From Candidatus Cacconaster equi (lineage in GTDB: Bacteria; Bacteroidota; Bacteroidia; Bacteroidales; UBA932): a stretch of DNA of 64,000 bases. The stretch spans positions 44,323-108,322 of the forward strand of contig JAGHSK010000015.1 in the NCBI GenBank assembly GCA_018065895.1, written 5' to 3'. The notes beneath the pieces were generated by a model. The model ran no database searches and was not told the origin of the DNA. It saw nothing but the letters and a program-made list of their open reading frames with translations. Made by a program: the position numbers and the translations under genes. The number at the start of each line of letters is the position of its first letter. Position 1 is the first letter of the stretch. Of the stretch, positions 33,921-42,877 are shown in pieces.

Positions 33921-35004
33921 CTATGATTTTTGTCCCGCGAACCTTGTCACCAGCCTTGAGCCCGCTTACAATCTCAATGTTCAAACCGTCACTCAAGCCA
34001 GTCTGAACGGGTATGGATTCATACGAGCCATCCTCCCGCTTGAGATATACAAACGTGGAATCTCCCTTGAATTCTATTGCGCTTTCAGGAACGGAAACCA
34101 CCTGTTCCGCCTTCTGAAGTACAATCCTGGCATTGGCACTGTAACCTGAACGGATTGTGCTGCCCTCCTGCGGCTTGATGGCGGCTTTTATCTCGAACTG
34201 ATTGGCTCCGTTCTTCTCTACGGCTTTCGGCGATACATATTCCAGCACCGCATCGAAAGAGCAATCCTGCAGTGCTCCGATTGTAATAAGGACATTCATT
34301 CCTTCCTTCAGCATTCCCACTTCGGTTTCGTCAATCTGTCCGTCAAAAATCAGATCACTCATATTGGCGACAGTGGCAACCGTTGTTCCGTCGTTCATAG
34401 TGTTGGCCTGTATCACCGAGTTTCCGACTTTTACCGGAATGTCGAGAATAAGCCCGCTTATGGTGGAGCGGACGAGTGTTGAGCTTGAGATGGCGTTTGA
34501 AGATGAAACGCCGTCCCTGATAACCTCGAGTGCATCCTGGGCTGCTGAACGCTCCTCTTTCGCCTGGTTGTATGCCTGCAGCACCTTGTCATACTCATCG
34601 GCGCTGACGAGATTCTTGTCAAAGAGGGCCTTCTCCCTCTCGTAATTTGTCCTGGCCTGCTGAAGGTTGATGTCAGCCAGGCGGACGCGGCTCTGTGCAT
34701 TGCTTAGGGAGGTCATATCGGGAATGACTTTCAGTTTGGCAATCACTTCATCCTTCTCCACATTCTGACCGGCCTCTTTGTAGAGCTCCGCGATTATGCC
34801 GTTTATCTGAGGTTTGATTTTCACCTCGTTTCTGGGCTCAATCCTTCCCGTTACGATGCTTGTCCTCTGGATGTCGGTTATCGTGGCCTCCAACTCGTTA
34901 TATTTGATCTCCTTCGGCTTGGATTTCTGATGGAGGAACACGAACGTTCCCACGATGAAAATCGCAATCAGTGCGAAAATCAGATATTTTAAAAATCTTT
35001 TCAT
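33910..35004 (-). CDS. HlyD/MacA-like membrane fusion protein
   Basis: Periplasmic adaptor of the second exporter. The 364-residue protein has one N-terminal membrane anchor (LIFALIAIFIVGTFVFL), a lipoyl domain (EVKIKPQINGIIAELYKE), a coiled-coil hairpin near 90-170, the second lipoyl half (VRSTISGLILDIPVKVG), and a C-terminal barrel. Together with the MacB-like permeases it forms the periplasmic part of a MacAB-TolC-type pump or envelope exporter. Confidence 0.9.
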   Translation of the reverse strand: MKRFLKYLIFALIAIFIVGTFVFLHQKSKPKEIKYNELEATITDIQRTSIVTGRIEPRNEVKIKPQINGIIAELYKEAGQNVEKDEVIAKLKVIPDMTSLSNAQSRVRLADINLQQARTNYEREKALFDKNLVSADEYDKVLQAYNQAKEERSAAQDALEVIRDGVSSSNAISSSTLVRSTISGLILDIPVKVGNSVIQANTMNDGTTVATVANMSDLIFDGQIDETEVGMLKEGMNVLITIGALQDCSFDAVLEYVSPKAVEKNGANQFEIKAAIKPQEGSTIRSGYSANARIVLQKAEQVVSVPESAIEFKGDSTFVYLKREDGSYESIPVQTGLSDGLNIEIVSGLKAGDKVRGTKIIDEK

Positions 35005-35022
35005 ATTGTTGATACTTATTGT

Positions 35023-36258
35023 TTATTCTTCACTCATCGCCTCTACGGGCTTTATTTTCATTGCTCTGAAAGCCGGTGCCAGCCCAGCCAGCGTACCGAG
35101 CACAGCCAGCAACATCATCGCGGTTACAGCTGTCCGGAAACTTATTTGGAACGGCGCTTTCACCGCGCCTTCCACCACCTGCAGAATCATAACCGATATG
35201 ACAATGGAAATGCTCCCGGCGAGTACCGTCAACGCGATGCTCTCACTTATTATTTGCCACAGAATCTCTCCCGGCAGGGCACCGATTGCCCGGCGTATAC
35301 CTATTTCAGTGGTGCGTTCCTTGACCGAAACCATCATTATGTTGCTCACTCCCACTGCCCCTGCAATCAAGGTGCCGATTCCCACGAGCCAGATAAGGAA
35401 ATTGATTCCTCTGAACAGAGTGTCCGCGATATTGAATATCTGCTCTGTGTTTATGCATATCAATGCTTCGCTGTCGTCAGGACTGTAATAATGGTATCGT
35501 GAAAGTGTCTGACGGAATTTTGATTCGAGAGAGCTTGCCTTGATTCCCGGCTTAACGGTACAGCATAAGATATCCACCAGATTGCCGTAATTGTAAATTT
35601 TCCGAGCAACGGAGAGTGGAATCATCACCGAGCGGGAGGGAGTGCCGTTGATGCCCAGGTTGCCCGAATTGAAATCGACTCCGACAATAGTCATATATAT
35701 TGACCCCACGCAGATATATTGCCCGCAGGGGTCTCCTCCATTCGGAAAGAGAGTGTTGTAGACATCCTTTCCTATCACGCATACCTTCCTCTCCTGAATT
35801 ACATCCGCTTCATTGATGTAGCGTCCGTATTTCATTTGTGGAGTCTCAATTTTGATGTATTCCGCCGTGATGCCCTTCAATGACGAGTTTTTGAATTCAT
35901 TGTCTCCACAGGTCACAGGGGTGCTCCATCTTCCGACCATACCGGTTACGGCATCAAGTTCTGGCATAAGATTCTTGAGCCGGGTGATGTCGTTGACGGT
36001 CAGATTCCAGGATCTACCCTCCTGAAAGCCTTTGTACGGCTTGGAAGTATTTGATGGAGACAAGACTACGGCATTGTTTGAGAAACCTTCAAACTCACTC
36101 ATCACAATGCTTTTCAGCCCCTGTCCTCCACCAACAAGGGCAAGGAGCATGAACAGGCCCCAGAAGATTCCGAATCCTGTAAGGAAACTCCTGCTTTTGT
36201 TGCGTACAAGGGCTTCTCCGACCTCTCTGAATGAATCTATGTCAAATCCAAGTTTCAT
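35023..36258 (-). CDS. MacB-like FtsX-family ABC permease (first copy)
   Basis: The 411-residue permease has one N-terminal helix, a large periplasmic MacB_PCD domain (about 45-270), and three C-terminal helices with the FtsX signature VGVSNIMMVSVKERTTEIGIRRAIGA. It lacks an ATPase domain and depends on the separate ATPase gene. It overlaps the second permease by four bases. The pair may form a heterodimer. Confidence 0.9.
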   Translation of the reverse strand: MKLGFDIDSFREVGEALVRNKSRSFLTGFGIFWGLFMLLALVGGGQGLKSIVMSEFEGFSNNAVVLSPSNTSKPYKGFQEGRSWNLTVNDITRLKNLMPELDAVTGMVGRWSTPVTCGDNEFKNSSLKGITAEYIKIETPQMKYGRYINEADVIQERKVCVIGKDVYNTLFPNGGDPCGQYICVGSIYMTIVGVDFNSGNLGINGTPSRSVMIPLSVARKIYNYGNLVDILCCTVKPGIKASSLESKFRQTLSRYHYYSPDDSEALICINTEQIFNIADTLFRGINFLIWLVGIGTLIAGAVGVSNIMMVSVKERTTEIGIRRAIGALPGEILWQIISESIALTVLAGSISIVISVMILQVVEGAVKAPFQISFRTAVTAMMLLAVLGTLAGLAPAFRAMKIKPVEAMSEE

Positions 36259-37532
36259 CGTCCGCTCGACATAAGTGCTTCAATAGGTCTGACTCTGGCC
36301 GCCTTGCTGGCGGGGATGGCACCGGCGATTGTCCCTGCCACAATCAGCACGACAGTTGCACCGATCGCAGTCCCGATATCCACGAACGGATCCTTCAATA
36401 ACCGTATTTCGTCGCCGAACAGGTTGAGGCTCTGCTGTCCGACCGTGGCGTTCATCACTTCGCATGCCACCAGTCCGAGCATCATACCTATATAACCGAA
36501 GAAAATGGTTATTACGACGCTCTCGGACATTACCAGCCGCATCATCTTCCAAGGCGTCGCTCCGATAGCTTTGCGGATGCCGAATTCGTGCGTGCGCTCC
36601 TTCACCGTGATCAGCATGATGTTGCTGACCCCCACAATCCCGCTCATAAGTGTGAAAAGTCCCAATATCCAGAGAGCCGCTTCCAGAATGCCGGTTACTT
36701 TGTTAATCTGCTGGTTCTGAGTGAATCTGTTCCAGATATACAAGGCCCCTTCGTCATCCGGTGCTGCGTGGTGTTTCGTATTCAATACGGCCTTCACCCG
36801 TTTTTCAAATGCTTCGTTGTCATCAGCCGTGGGAAGCCCGTGGAAGGTGAAGCTTATCCTATCAACCTCGTTCCCATATTTGAAAATAGTCTTAAGGGTG
36901 GAATAGGGGACGATTTCGGAGTGCTCGTTGCTGTTTTCCTCCACCTTTCTCACGCCTACGATCGTGAACATTAAATCGCCGATTTTTAACTTCTCCCCGA
37001 TAACTCTGTCATAATCCCTTTTGTCCGCAAGGATTTTTCTGGCAAGTAAGTCAGTGATGACTATCACTTTCCTGCTGTGTTTGATGTCCAGATTGTTTAT
37101 GAACCTGCCGGCAAGGATTTCCTCCGATTCGATCAATTCGGCTCCGGGAAAGGTTCCGTTAAGAGATATGTTGTTGAAATGTTTCTGCCCGTAGGTAAGG
37201 GTGAATCCACCCTTGTTGAGCCTGGTGCTCACCTCGTCCACGTTATCACCCAGGCTGCCTTTCTTGAGAAGGTCGGCGTCATCCGACATAAGTGGGACGT
37301 GACGCCCTTGGTTGTAGCCGTTATACGGCTTGGTTGTCACGCTCCCGAAGAGAGTCATTACATTCGACGCAAAGCCCTCTCCGCTGTATATGAAGGCATT
37401 GAACATTCCGTGTCCCGCGCCTAGCAGAACAATCAGCATAAAAATGCCCCACGCAACCGCAAATCCTGTCAGGCAGGTACGCAATTTGTTCCTGCGCAGT
37501 GACGACCATATTTCCAGAGCGATATCCTTCAT
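36255..37532 (-). CDS. MacB-like FtsX-family ABC permease (second copy)
   Basis: A 425-residue permease of the same type as its neighbour, with N-terminal helix (GFAVAWGIFMLIVLLGAGHG), periplasmic MacB_PCD domain and VGVSNIMLITVKERTHEFGI before the C-terminal helices. It is clearly related to, but diverged from, the adjacent permease, indicating an old duplication. The ATPase gene lies four bases upstream. Confidence 0.9.
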   Translation of the reverse strand: MKDIALEIWSSLRRNKLRTCLTGFAVAWGIFMLIVLLGAGHGMFNAFIYSGEGFASNVMTLFGSVTTKPYNGYNQGRHVPLMSDDADLLKKGSLGDNVDEVSTRLNKGGFTLTYGQKHFNNISLNGTFPGAELIESEEILAGRFINNLDIKHSRKVIVITDLLARKILADKRDYDRVIGEKLKIGDLMFTIVGVRKVEENSNEHSEIVPYSTLKTIFKYGNEVDRISFTFHGLPTADDNEAFEKRVKAVLNTKHHAAPDDEGALYIWNRFTQNQQINKVTGILEAALWILGLFTLMSGIVGVSNIMLITVKERTHEFGIRKAIGATPWKMMRLVMSESVVITIFFGYIGMMLGLVACEVMNATVGQQSLNLFGDEIRLLKDPFVDIGTAIGATVVLIVAGTIAGAIPASKAARVRPIEALMSSGR

Positions 37533-37536
37533 ATGA

Positions 37537-38202
37537 CTATTCCACTATAAGTCCGTCCCTCAAATGGATGCATCGCGGAGCCTCTGCCGCGACGTGAAGG
37601 TCGTGGGTGATTACAATCAATGTGACTTTTTCTTCGACCGACAGGCGCTTCATAAGTTTCATCACCTCCTGGGACGTTACAGAGTCGAGGGCTCCCGTCG
37701 GTTCATCGGCAAGAATGATGTTGGGGTGGGTAATCAGCGCACGTGCGATAGCGACACGCTGCTTCTGGCCTCCGGACATCTCATTGGGATAATGTCCGGC
37801 CCACTCCTTCAGACCGAGTTTGTCCAGATATTCCATTGCCAGTTCACGGCGTCTTCTATGAGACACACCCTGATAATATAGGGGAAGTTCCACGTTTTCG
37901 ACGGCTGTCTTGAATGAGATCAGATTGAATGACTGGAATACGAATCCTATCATCCTGTTTCTGTAATGGGCCGCTTCGCGCTCGCTCAGTCCTTTTATAA
38001 GATTGCCGGCCAGCCAGTATTCACCTTCATCGTATGTATCAAGTATTCCGAGGATATTGAGAAGCGTACTTTTTCCTGCGCCGGATGCGCCGCGTATGGT
38101 GACGAATTCGCCTTCGTCAATGGATAAATCGATCCCTTTGAGGACGTGCAGAGGCTGTGCGCCTCCATATGTCTTGTGAATATTTTTCAGCTCTATTATC
38201 AT
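37537..38202 (-). CDS. ABC transporter ATPase (MacB/LolD type)
   Basis: The 221-residue ATPase drives the two FtsX permeases. Motifs: Walker A GASGAGKST, Q-loop FVFQSFNLI, signature MSGGQKQRVAIARAL, Walker B IILADEPTGALDS, and the H-loop ITHD. The ATG complementary to 38200-38202 was preferred to the in-frame start at 38232, which adds residues without family similarity. It is the first gene of the operon. The 164-base region up to the divergent kinase gene should contain both promoters. Confidence 0.94.
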   Translation of the reverse strand: MIIELKNIHKTYGGAQPLHVLKGIDLSIDEGEFVTIRGASGAGKSTLLNILGILDTYDEGEYWLAGNLIKGLSEREAAHYRNRMIGFVFQSFNLISFKTAVENVELPLYYQGVSHRRRRELAMEYLDKLGLKEWAGHYPNEMSGGQKQRVAIARALITHPNIILADEPTGALDSVTSQEVMKLMKRLSVEEKVTLIVITHDLHVAAEAPRCIHLRDGLIVE

Positions 38203-38324
38203 ATGCTCGCCCCTTGCTATTTTGCAATGCAAATATATAAATATTTTTTAGTACCTTGTGTCACAAAATACGTTTTTTTTGTTTTTGCCCGGAATAGGGA
38301 CTCCCCCGCATTGGGATAAATTCG

Positions 38325-38332
38325 TATATTTG
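38325..38332 (+). promoter_or_regulatory. Candidate -7 box for the APH-fold kinase gene
   Basis: TATATTTG, 34 bases before the ATG at 38367, matches TAnnTTTG. A TTTG -33 element at about 20 bases is not present. Confidence 0.45.
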
Positions 38333-38366
38333 TAAAAATGGAGTTTTGGTTTTGAATATTTAAGAT

Positions 38367-39452
38367 ATGGAACAACTGATTGACATTGCACGGAAATTTG
38401 ATATCAAAGGTGAGGTTGTTGAAGTCAAGCCTTTGGGAAACGGACTTATCAATGACACTTTCAGGGTCGTTACCACTGACGGATACCCGGACTACGTCCT
38501 GCAGAGAATAAACAATGCCATTTTCAAGGATGTTGAACTGCTTCAAAACAACATCGAGGCCGTCACACGCCATATAAGAAAAAAACTGGAAGCCGCTCAC
38601 ACGGATGATATAGACCGCAAGGTACTGACATACGTCCATCCGAAGGGAAGCGACAAAACCTATCTGTTGGAGGAGGGTAAATACTGGAGAGTGTCTGTGT
38701 TCATTCACGACGCCATCACCCGTGAAACGGCGGACGAGGCCAACTCATACTTCGCAGGCAGGGCCTTTGGAAATTTCGAAGCGATGCTGACCGACTTGCC
38801 CGGGAAACTCGGCGAGACCATTCCCGATTTCCACAATATGGAACTCCGTTCCCGTCAGCTTAAGGAGGCGGTGGCCGGAGATGCCGCAGGCAGGGTCTCT
38901 GAACCTGAAATCCAGCAGATTCTGTCGGATGTGGCAAAGTATGACGCCCAGATGTGCAAGGCGGAGAGACTGTATCGGGAGGGAACCCTTCCCAAACGCA
39001 TCTGCCACTGTGACACGAAGGTCAACAATATGCTCTTCGATGATAAAGGCAACATACTTTGCGTCATAGACCTTGATACCGTTATGCCTGGCTTCGTATT
39101 CTCTGACATCGGCGATTTTCTCAGGAATGCGGCCAACACTGTGGCTGAAGACAGCCCGGAAATAGACAAGGTGGCATTCAAGATGGAGACTTTCAAGGCG
39201 TTCGTGAAGGGATACCTGGAATCGGCATCCTCTTTCATCACTCCGGTGGAGAAGGAGAATATCCCTTATGCGGCGTTGCTCTTCCCATATATGCAGGCTG
39301 TGAGATTCCTGACCGACTACATCAACGGAGACACTTACTACAAGATCAAGTATCCCGAGCACAATCTCGTAAGAACCAGAAACCAGATGGCGCTTTTCCA
39401 CAGCGCACTCAGCCACGTGGATGAGATGGCCGCTTACGTAGAAAGTCTTTAG
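38367..39452 (+). CDS. APH-fold sugar kinase, N-acetylhexosamine 1-kinase-like
   Basis: A 361-residue protein of the aminoglycoside-phosphotransferase fold. The N-lobe has PLGNGLINDTFRV, and the catalytic loop is CHCDTKVNNMLFD (HxDxxxxN) followed by the metal-binding IDLDTVMPGF. In length and in these motifs it resembles NahK-type anomeric kinases of N-acetylhexosamines more than antibiotic kinases. The convergent galE neighbour supports a role in hexosamine or galactose use. The substrate is inferred, and an antibiotic resistance role is unlikely. Confidence 0.7.
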   Translation: MEQLIDIARKFDIKGEVVEVKPLGNGLINDTFRVVTTDGYPDYVLQRINNAIFKDVELLQNNIEAVTRHIRKKLEAAHTDDIDRKVLTYVHPKGSDKTYLLEEGKYWRVSVFIHDAITRETADEANSYFAGRAFGNFEAMLTDLPGKLGETIPDFHNMELRSRQLKEAVAGDAAGRVSEPEIQQILSDVAKYDAQMCKAERLYREGTLPKRICHCDTKVNNMLFDDKGNILCVIDLDTVMPGFVFSDIGDFLRNAANTVAEDSPEIDKVAFKMETFKAFVKGYLESASSFITPVEKENIPYAALLFPYMQAVRFLTDYINGDTYYKIKYPEHNLVRTRNQMALFHSALSHVDEMAAYVESL

Positions 39453-39483
39453 TGAGGTCCGCGGAATGAGGGCTCCCCGGCTC

Positions 39484-40494
39484 TCAGATTCCTTCGGGGT
39501 TGTTTTTCTGGAAGTTCCAGCTGTCGCGGCACATCTGCTCCAGTCCGTACTCCGCCTTCCATCCAAGTTCTTCAAGAGCTTTGTCGGGGCTGCAGAAACA
39601 GGTTGCAATGTCCCCCGGGCGGCGTCCTTTTATGCTGTAAGGTATTTTTATGCCGGTGGCCTTTTCGAAGGCCCTGACCACGTCGAGCACCGAATAACCG
39701 TGCCCGGTACCGAGGTTGTAAACAGATACCCCCGCATTCTTCTCAATGGCCCGGAGGGCGGCGACGTGTCCGCGCGCCAGGTCCACGACGTGAATGTAGT
39801 CCCTGACTCCAGTGCCGTCGTGGGTGGGGTAGTCATTTCCGAAAACGGACAGCTCGCTGCGCTTGCCGATGGCGGTCTGAGTTATGTAGGGCATAAGATT
39901 GTTTGGAATGCCGCTGGGACTTTCTCCGATCAGACCGCTTGGATGCGCTCCGATGGGGTTGAAATAACGGAGAAGGACTATGCCCCAGTCCGGATTGGCA
40001 GACTGGAAATCGGTAAGTATGCGCTCGATCATAGACTTTGTCTCGCCGTATGGATTGGTGCATATTCCTTTCGGGCATTTCTCGGTGATTGGAATCTCCG
40101 CCGGGTCTCCGTAAACGGTCGCCGACGACGAGAAAATGAGTCTCCTGCAACCGTGAGTGCGCATAGCTTCCAAAAGAGAAAATGTGCTGCACAGGTTGTT
40201 CCTGTAGTATTCCAGAGGCTTGGAAACTGACTCGCCCACGGCTTTCAGTCCGGCAAAATGAATCACTGCGTCAAATCTGTTTCCGCTGAAGAGTCTGTCC
40301 ATCGCGACGGTGTCGCACACGTCGGCTTGAAGGAATGGAACGGCCTTGCCTGTGATGCGTTCCACCCTTGTCAGCACTTCGGGCTTTGAGTTTGAGAAGT
40401 TGTCAGTTACAAATACGTCGTGACCCGCCGCGCAGAGTTCCACGATGGTGTGGCTGCCTATGAAACCGGCACCGCCTGTGAGGAGTATGTTCAT
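39484..40494 (-). CDS. galE: UDP-glucose 4-epimerase
   Basis: Interconverts UDP-glucose and UDP-galactose. The 336-residue short-chain dehydrogenase-type enzyme has the NAD-binding GGAGFIGSH (7-15), the S124 region FSSSATVYGD, and catalytic Y149 and K153 in YGETK. It also has DGTGVRDYIHVVDLARGH and NLGTGHGYSVLDV, both typical of GalE. Length is standard. It converges on the kinase gene and is upstream-flanked by a GC-rich intergenic stretch and tRNA-Ser. Confidence 0.95.
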   Translation of the reverse strand: MNILLTGGAGFIGSHTIVELCAAGHDVFVTDNFSNSKPEVLTRVERITGKAVPFLQADVCDTVAMDRLFSGNRFDAVIHFAGLKAVGESVSKPLEYYRNNLCSTFSLLEAMRTHGCRRLIFSSSATVYGDPAEIPITEKCPKGICTNPYGETKSMIERILTDFQSANPDWGIVLLRYFNPIGAHPSGLIGESPSGIPNNLMPYITQTAIGKRSELSVFGNDYPTHDGTGVRDYIHVVDLARGHVAALRAIEKNAGVSVYNLGTGHGYSVLDVVRAFEKATGIKIPYSIKGRRPGDIATCFCSPDKALEELGWKAEYGLEQMCRDSWNFQKNNPEGI

Positions 40495-40730
40495 TTTCTA
40501 TAATGTGTGCACCACTGCAAATATAGCAAATCTTACTCTACCTCGCAACCTATGTCAACATAGAGCCATTTTCGTACAGACGCGAATGATTCGCGGTGTC
40601 CTGCGGTCGCACATCCCTGCCTCCTCGCCGCTGGGGCCCTTGCAAGTCTTTGAATCTCAAGGCCTGCGGCCTTTGGGCTTTTATTGGTGCGCCTCCCTTA
40701 CAGAAGCAAGCTTCTGACGGTCGGCACATC
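40495..40730. other. GC-rich non-coding stretch with inverted repeats between galE and tRNA-Ser
   Basis: No convincing gene. It holds three short palindromes: CGCGAAT-G-ATTCGCG (40581-40595), AAGGCC-TGC-GGCCTT (40659-40673) and CAGAAGC-AA-GCTTCTG (40701-40716). The 12-base motif ACAGACGCGAAT (40576-40587) recurs at 63891-63902. Small open frames here overlap the tRNA and have no family features. Confidence 0.55.
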
Positions 40731-40760
40731 AAAAAAAGCCCAGCGCTACGCGCTGAGCTT
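40731..40760 (-). terminator. Intrinsic terminator of tRNA-Ser
   Basis: The minus strand reads AGCTCAGCGC-GTA-GCGCTGGGCT, a ten-base stem with one G-U pair, followed by seven T residues. It starts 12 bases after the tRNA 3' end. Confidence 0.85.
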
Positions 40761-40770
40761 CAAATTCTTG

Positions 40771-40855
40771 CGGAGAGAGAGGGATTCGAACCCCCGGAGG
40801 CTCGCACCTCAACAGTTTTCAAGACTGCCGTAATCGACCACTCTACCATCTCTCC
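40771..40855 (-). tRNA. tRNA-Ser (anticodon UGA)
   Basis: The 85-base minus-strand gene folds as a class II tRNA. Acceptor arms GGAGAGA and TCTCTCC pair with discriminator G. The anticodon stem-loop CAGTCTTGAAAACTG places TGA at the anticodon. A long variable arm and the T-loop GGTTCGAATCC follow. The CCA end is not encoded. An intrinsic terminator follows directly. Confidence 0.95.
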
Positions 40856-40960
40856 AATAGCTATATGAACTATTCCCTAATGGGACTGCAAATATATGCA
40901 AAAATTCGTATATGCAAAAAATTTTATAGGAATCTGACTGGTAATCTTATAATAATTTCT

Positions 40961-41575
40961 TCAAAATAGTCCGAACAGCTGCGCGTCAATCTTGTCGACT
41001 ATCATTGAAAAATCTTCGGGGTTGTGCTCGAAGTCAAGGTCATCCACCGCTATTGTGAGAACCTCACCACCATAGAGTTCGTTGATGAACTTCTCGTACC
41101 GGTCGTTGAGCCCACGCAGGTAGTCGAGGCTGATGCTCTGCTCATATTCGCGCCCGCGTTTCTGAATCTGATCCACGAGGTGGGGGATGGAACTCTTGAG
41201 GTATATCAGCAGGTCAGGTGCCTTGACGGCCTGCATTACGACCTTGAACAGATCCATATATGCATCAAAATCTCGTTTTGACAGGTTGCCCATCTCATAG
41301 TTGTTGGCGACGAATACATATACGCCTTCGAAAATCGTCCTGTCCTGTATGATCGTGTTGCGGCTTTTCGCTATTTCCATTACGTCCTTCAGCCTCTGGG
41401 TGAGGAAATAGACTTCGAGATTGAAGGACCAGCGGGGGATATCCTTGTAGTAGTCCTCCAGAAACGGGTTGTATGTGACCGCTTCGTATTTCGGCTCCCA
41501 ACCATAGTGCTCCGACAGCATCCGTGTCAGGGTGGTCTTGCCGCTTCCGATATTTCCTGCTACTCCGATATGCAT
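40961..41575 (-). CDS. Deoxynucleoside kinase
   Basis: Predicted to phosphorylate deoxyadenosine or deoxyguanosine (or a broader set) for dNTP salvage. The 204-residue protein starts MHIGVAGNIGSGKTTLTRML (P-loop). It has the dNK motif QDRTIFEGVYVF (ERS/DRT-type segment), a lid region QKRGREYEQSISLDYL, and the C-terminal VDDLDF strand. The ATG at 41575 was chosen because the P-loop then lies at the usual distance from the start. It is divergent from the Gate-domain protein gene. Confidence 0.9.
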   Translation of the reverse strand: MHIGVAGNIGSGKTTLTRMLSEHYGWEPKYEAVTYNPFLEDYYKDIPRWSFNLEVYFLTQRLKDVMEIAKSRNTIIQDRTIFEGVYVFVANNYEMGNLSKRDFDAYMDLFKVVMQAVKAPDLLIYLKSSIPHLVDQIQKRGREYEQSISLDYLRGLNDRYEKFINELYGGEVLTIAVDDLDFEHNPEDFSMIVDKIDAQLFGLF

Positions 41576-41676
41576 TTCCTTCCGATTTTCTTTGCAAAAA
41601 TAACAATAAATAAGAATCATTTCAATAACCCTATTTTGAAAATTATTGCTAATATTGCATCACTGAATCTGTTCCA

Positions 41677-42825
41677 ATGGCTGAATCTCAAAGAAGATTA
41701 AAATTCAAGTGGCCGCGCGGGCTGACCTGTCTTCTGGTGGTCATAGGCGTTTTCGCCTATTTCGGCGTCGTTATGGGCGTTCCTAACATGCTCAACACGA
41801 TTATGCACACTGCCCACGACCTGCTGCTCAACACTGTGTTTTTTCTGATGGCGATGTGCGTGCTTTCCGGCGCAATGGGAAAGCTTCTGGTGGAGTTCGG
41901 GGTGGTCGATCTGATCGAGCGGCTTATCCGGCCTTTGATGAAGCCGTTCTTCAATCTGCCGGGGGTGGCGGCACTGGGTGCTGTGCTGACGTTCCTTTCC
42001 GACAATCCGGCCATCATCACCCTTGCGAAGGACAAGAAATTCGCTGTATATTTCAAGAAATACCAGTACATCTCCCTGACAAATTTCGGGACCTCGTTCG
42101 GAATGGGGCTGATCGTTACAGTATTCATGATGGGACAGGGCTTCTATATCGAACCTCTCATCGGCATTGTGGGGGCTTTCTGCGGAGGTATTGCGGCAAC
42201 GCGCCTTATGCAGCATTTCATTCTGAAGGAGTATCCTCAATATGAATTTGAGGATGCGGTTGAGACCAGTACAGAGGAGGCGCAGGAGGAAGAAAACACT
42301 CCGAAACAATCTATTTTCATACGCTTTCTGAATTCAATTCTCGATGGCGGTATGACGGGAGTATATACTGGTCTGGCCATCATTCCGGGAGTTCTTATCA
42401 TCTCCACTTTCGTGATGGTGCTTACCAGCGGGCCTTCTGCCAGTGGAACTTACACCGGTGCCGCTTATGAGGGAACAGCGTTGCTCCCTCTTCTGGCAGG
42501 CAAGGTGAATTTCCTGTTCGACTGGCTTTTCGGACTTGAAGATCCACATCTGGCGGCTTTCCCTATTACAGCGCTTGGCTCGGTGGGCGCCGCTCTCGGT
42601 CTTGTGCCGAGTTTTCTCGAGCAGGGTTGGGCCAACGGAAATGCCATCGCTGTGTTCACTGCCATCGGAATGTGCTGGAGCGGCTATCTCAGCACTCACA
42701 CCGCCCTCCTGGATTCTCTTGGATATCGTCAGCTGATATCCAAGGATCTCATAGCCCAGGCAATAGGTGGTCTTGTGGCGGCATTTGTCGCACATTGGCT
42801 CTATTTCCTCGTAACCCTCCTTTAG
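41677..42825 (+). CDS. Gate-domain (nucleoside recognition / spore maturation-like) membrane protein
   Basis: A 382-residue inner-membrane protein with about eight or nine helices and two Gate-type regions (FFLMAMCVLSGAMGKLL near 60, and GAALGLVPSFLEQGW near 310). It resembles the CNT-related nucleoside-recognition family found in SpmA/SpmB-like and CD0519-like proteins. A charged cytoplasmic loop (residues 190-210, EDAVETSTEEAQEEENTPK) lies in the middle. The opposite neighbour is a deoxynucleoside kinase, which makes a nucleoside-related role conceivable but unproven. Confidence 0.72.
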   Translation: MAESQRRLKFKWPRGLTCLLVVIGVFAYFGVVMGVPNMLNTIMHTAHDLLLNTVFFLMAMCVLSGAMGKLLVEFGVVDLIERLIRPLMKPFFNLPGVAALGAVLTFLSDNPAIITLAKDKKFAVYFKKYQYISLTNFGTSFGMGLIVTVFMMGQGFYIEPLIGIVGAFCGGIAATRLMQHFILKEYPQYEFEDAVETSTEEAQEEENTPKQSIFIRFLNSILDGGMTGVYTGLAIIPGVLIISTFVMVLTSGPSASGTYTGAAYEGTALLPLLAGKVNFLFDWLFGLEDPHLAAFPITALGSVGAALGLVPSFLEQGWANGNAIAVFTAIGMCWSGYLSTHTALLDSLGYRQLISKDLIAQAIGGLVAAFVAHWLYFLVTLL

Positions 42826-42849
42826 GAGAGATTTGACCTGTTTTTTTAC

Positions 42850-42857
42850 TATATTTG
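42850..42857 (+). promoter_or_regulatory. Candidate -7 box for the DUF4290-ftsK operon
   Basis: TATATTTG lies 20 bases before the ATG at 42878. An upstream TTTG at 42832-42835 is only 14 bases away, shorter than usual. Confidence 0.4.
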
Positions 42858-42877
42858 TGAATTATTCTTTTTCCGAT

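Noticed and set aside
38367..39452. Aminoglycoside resistance gene
   Set aside because: Only the fold is shared; length, motif context and the galE neighbour point to sugar phosphorylation.
40550..40868. Small open frames around the tRNA-Ser spacer
   Set aside because: They overlap the tRNA and its terminator and have no family similarity or plausible start context.
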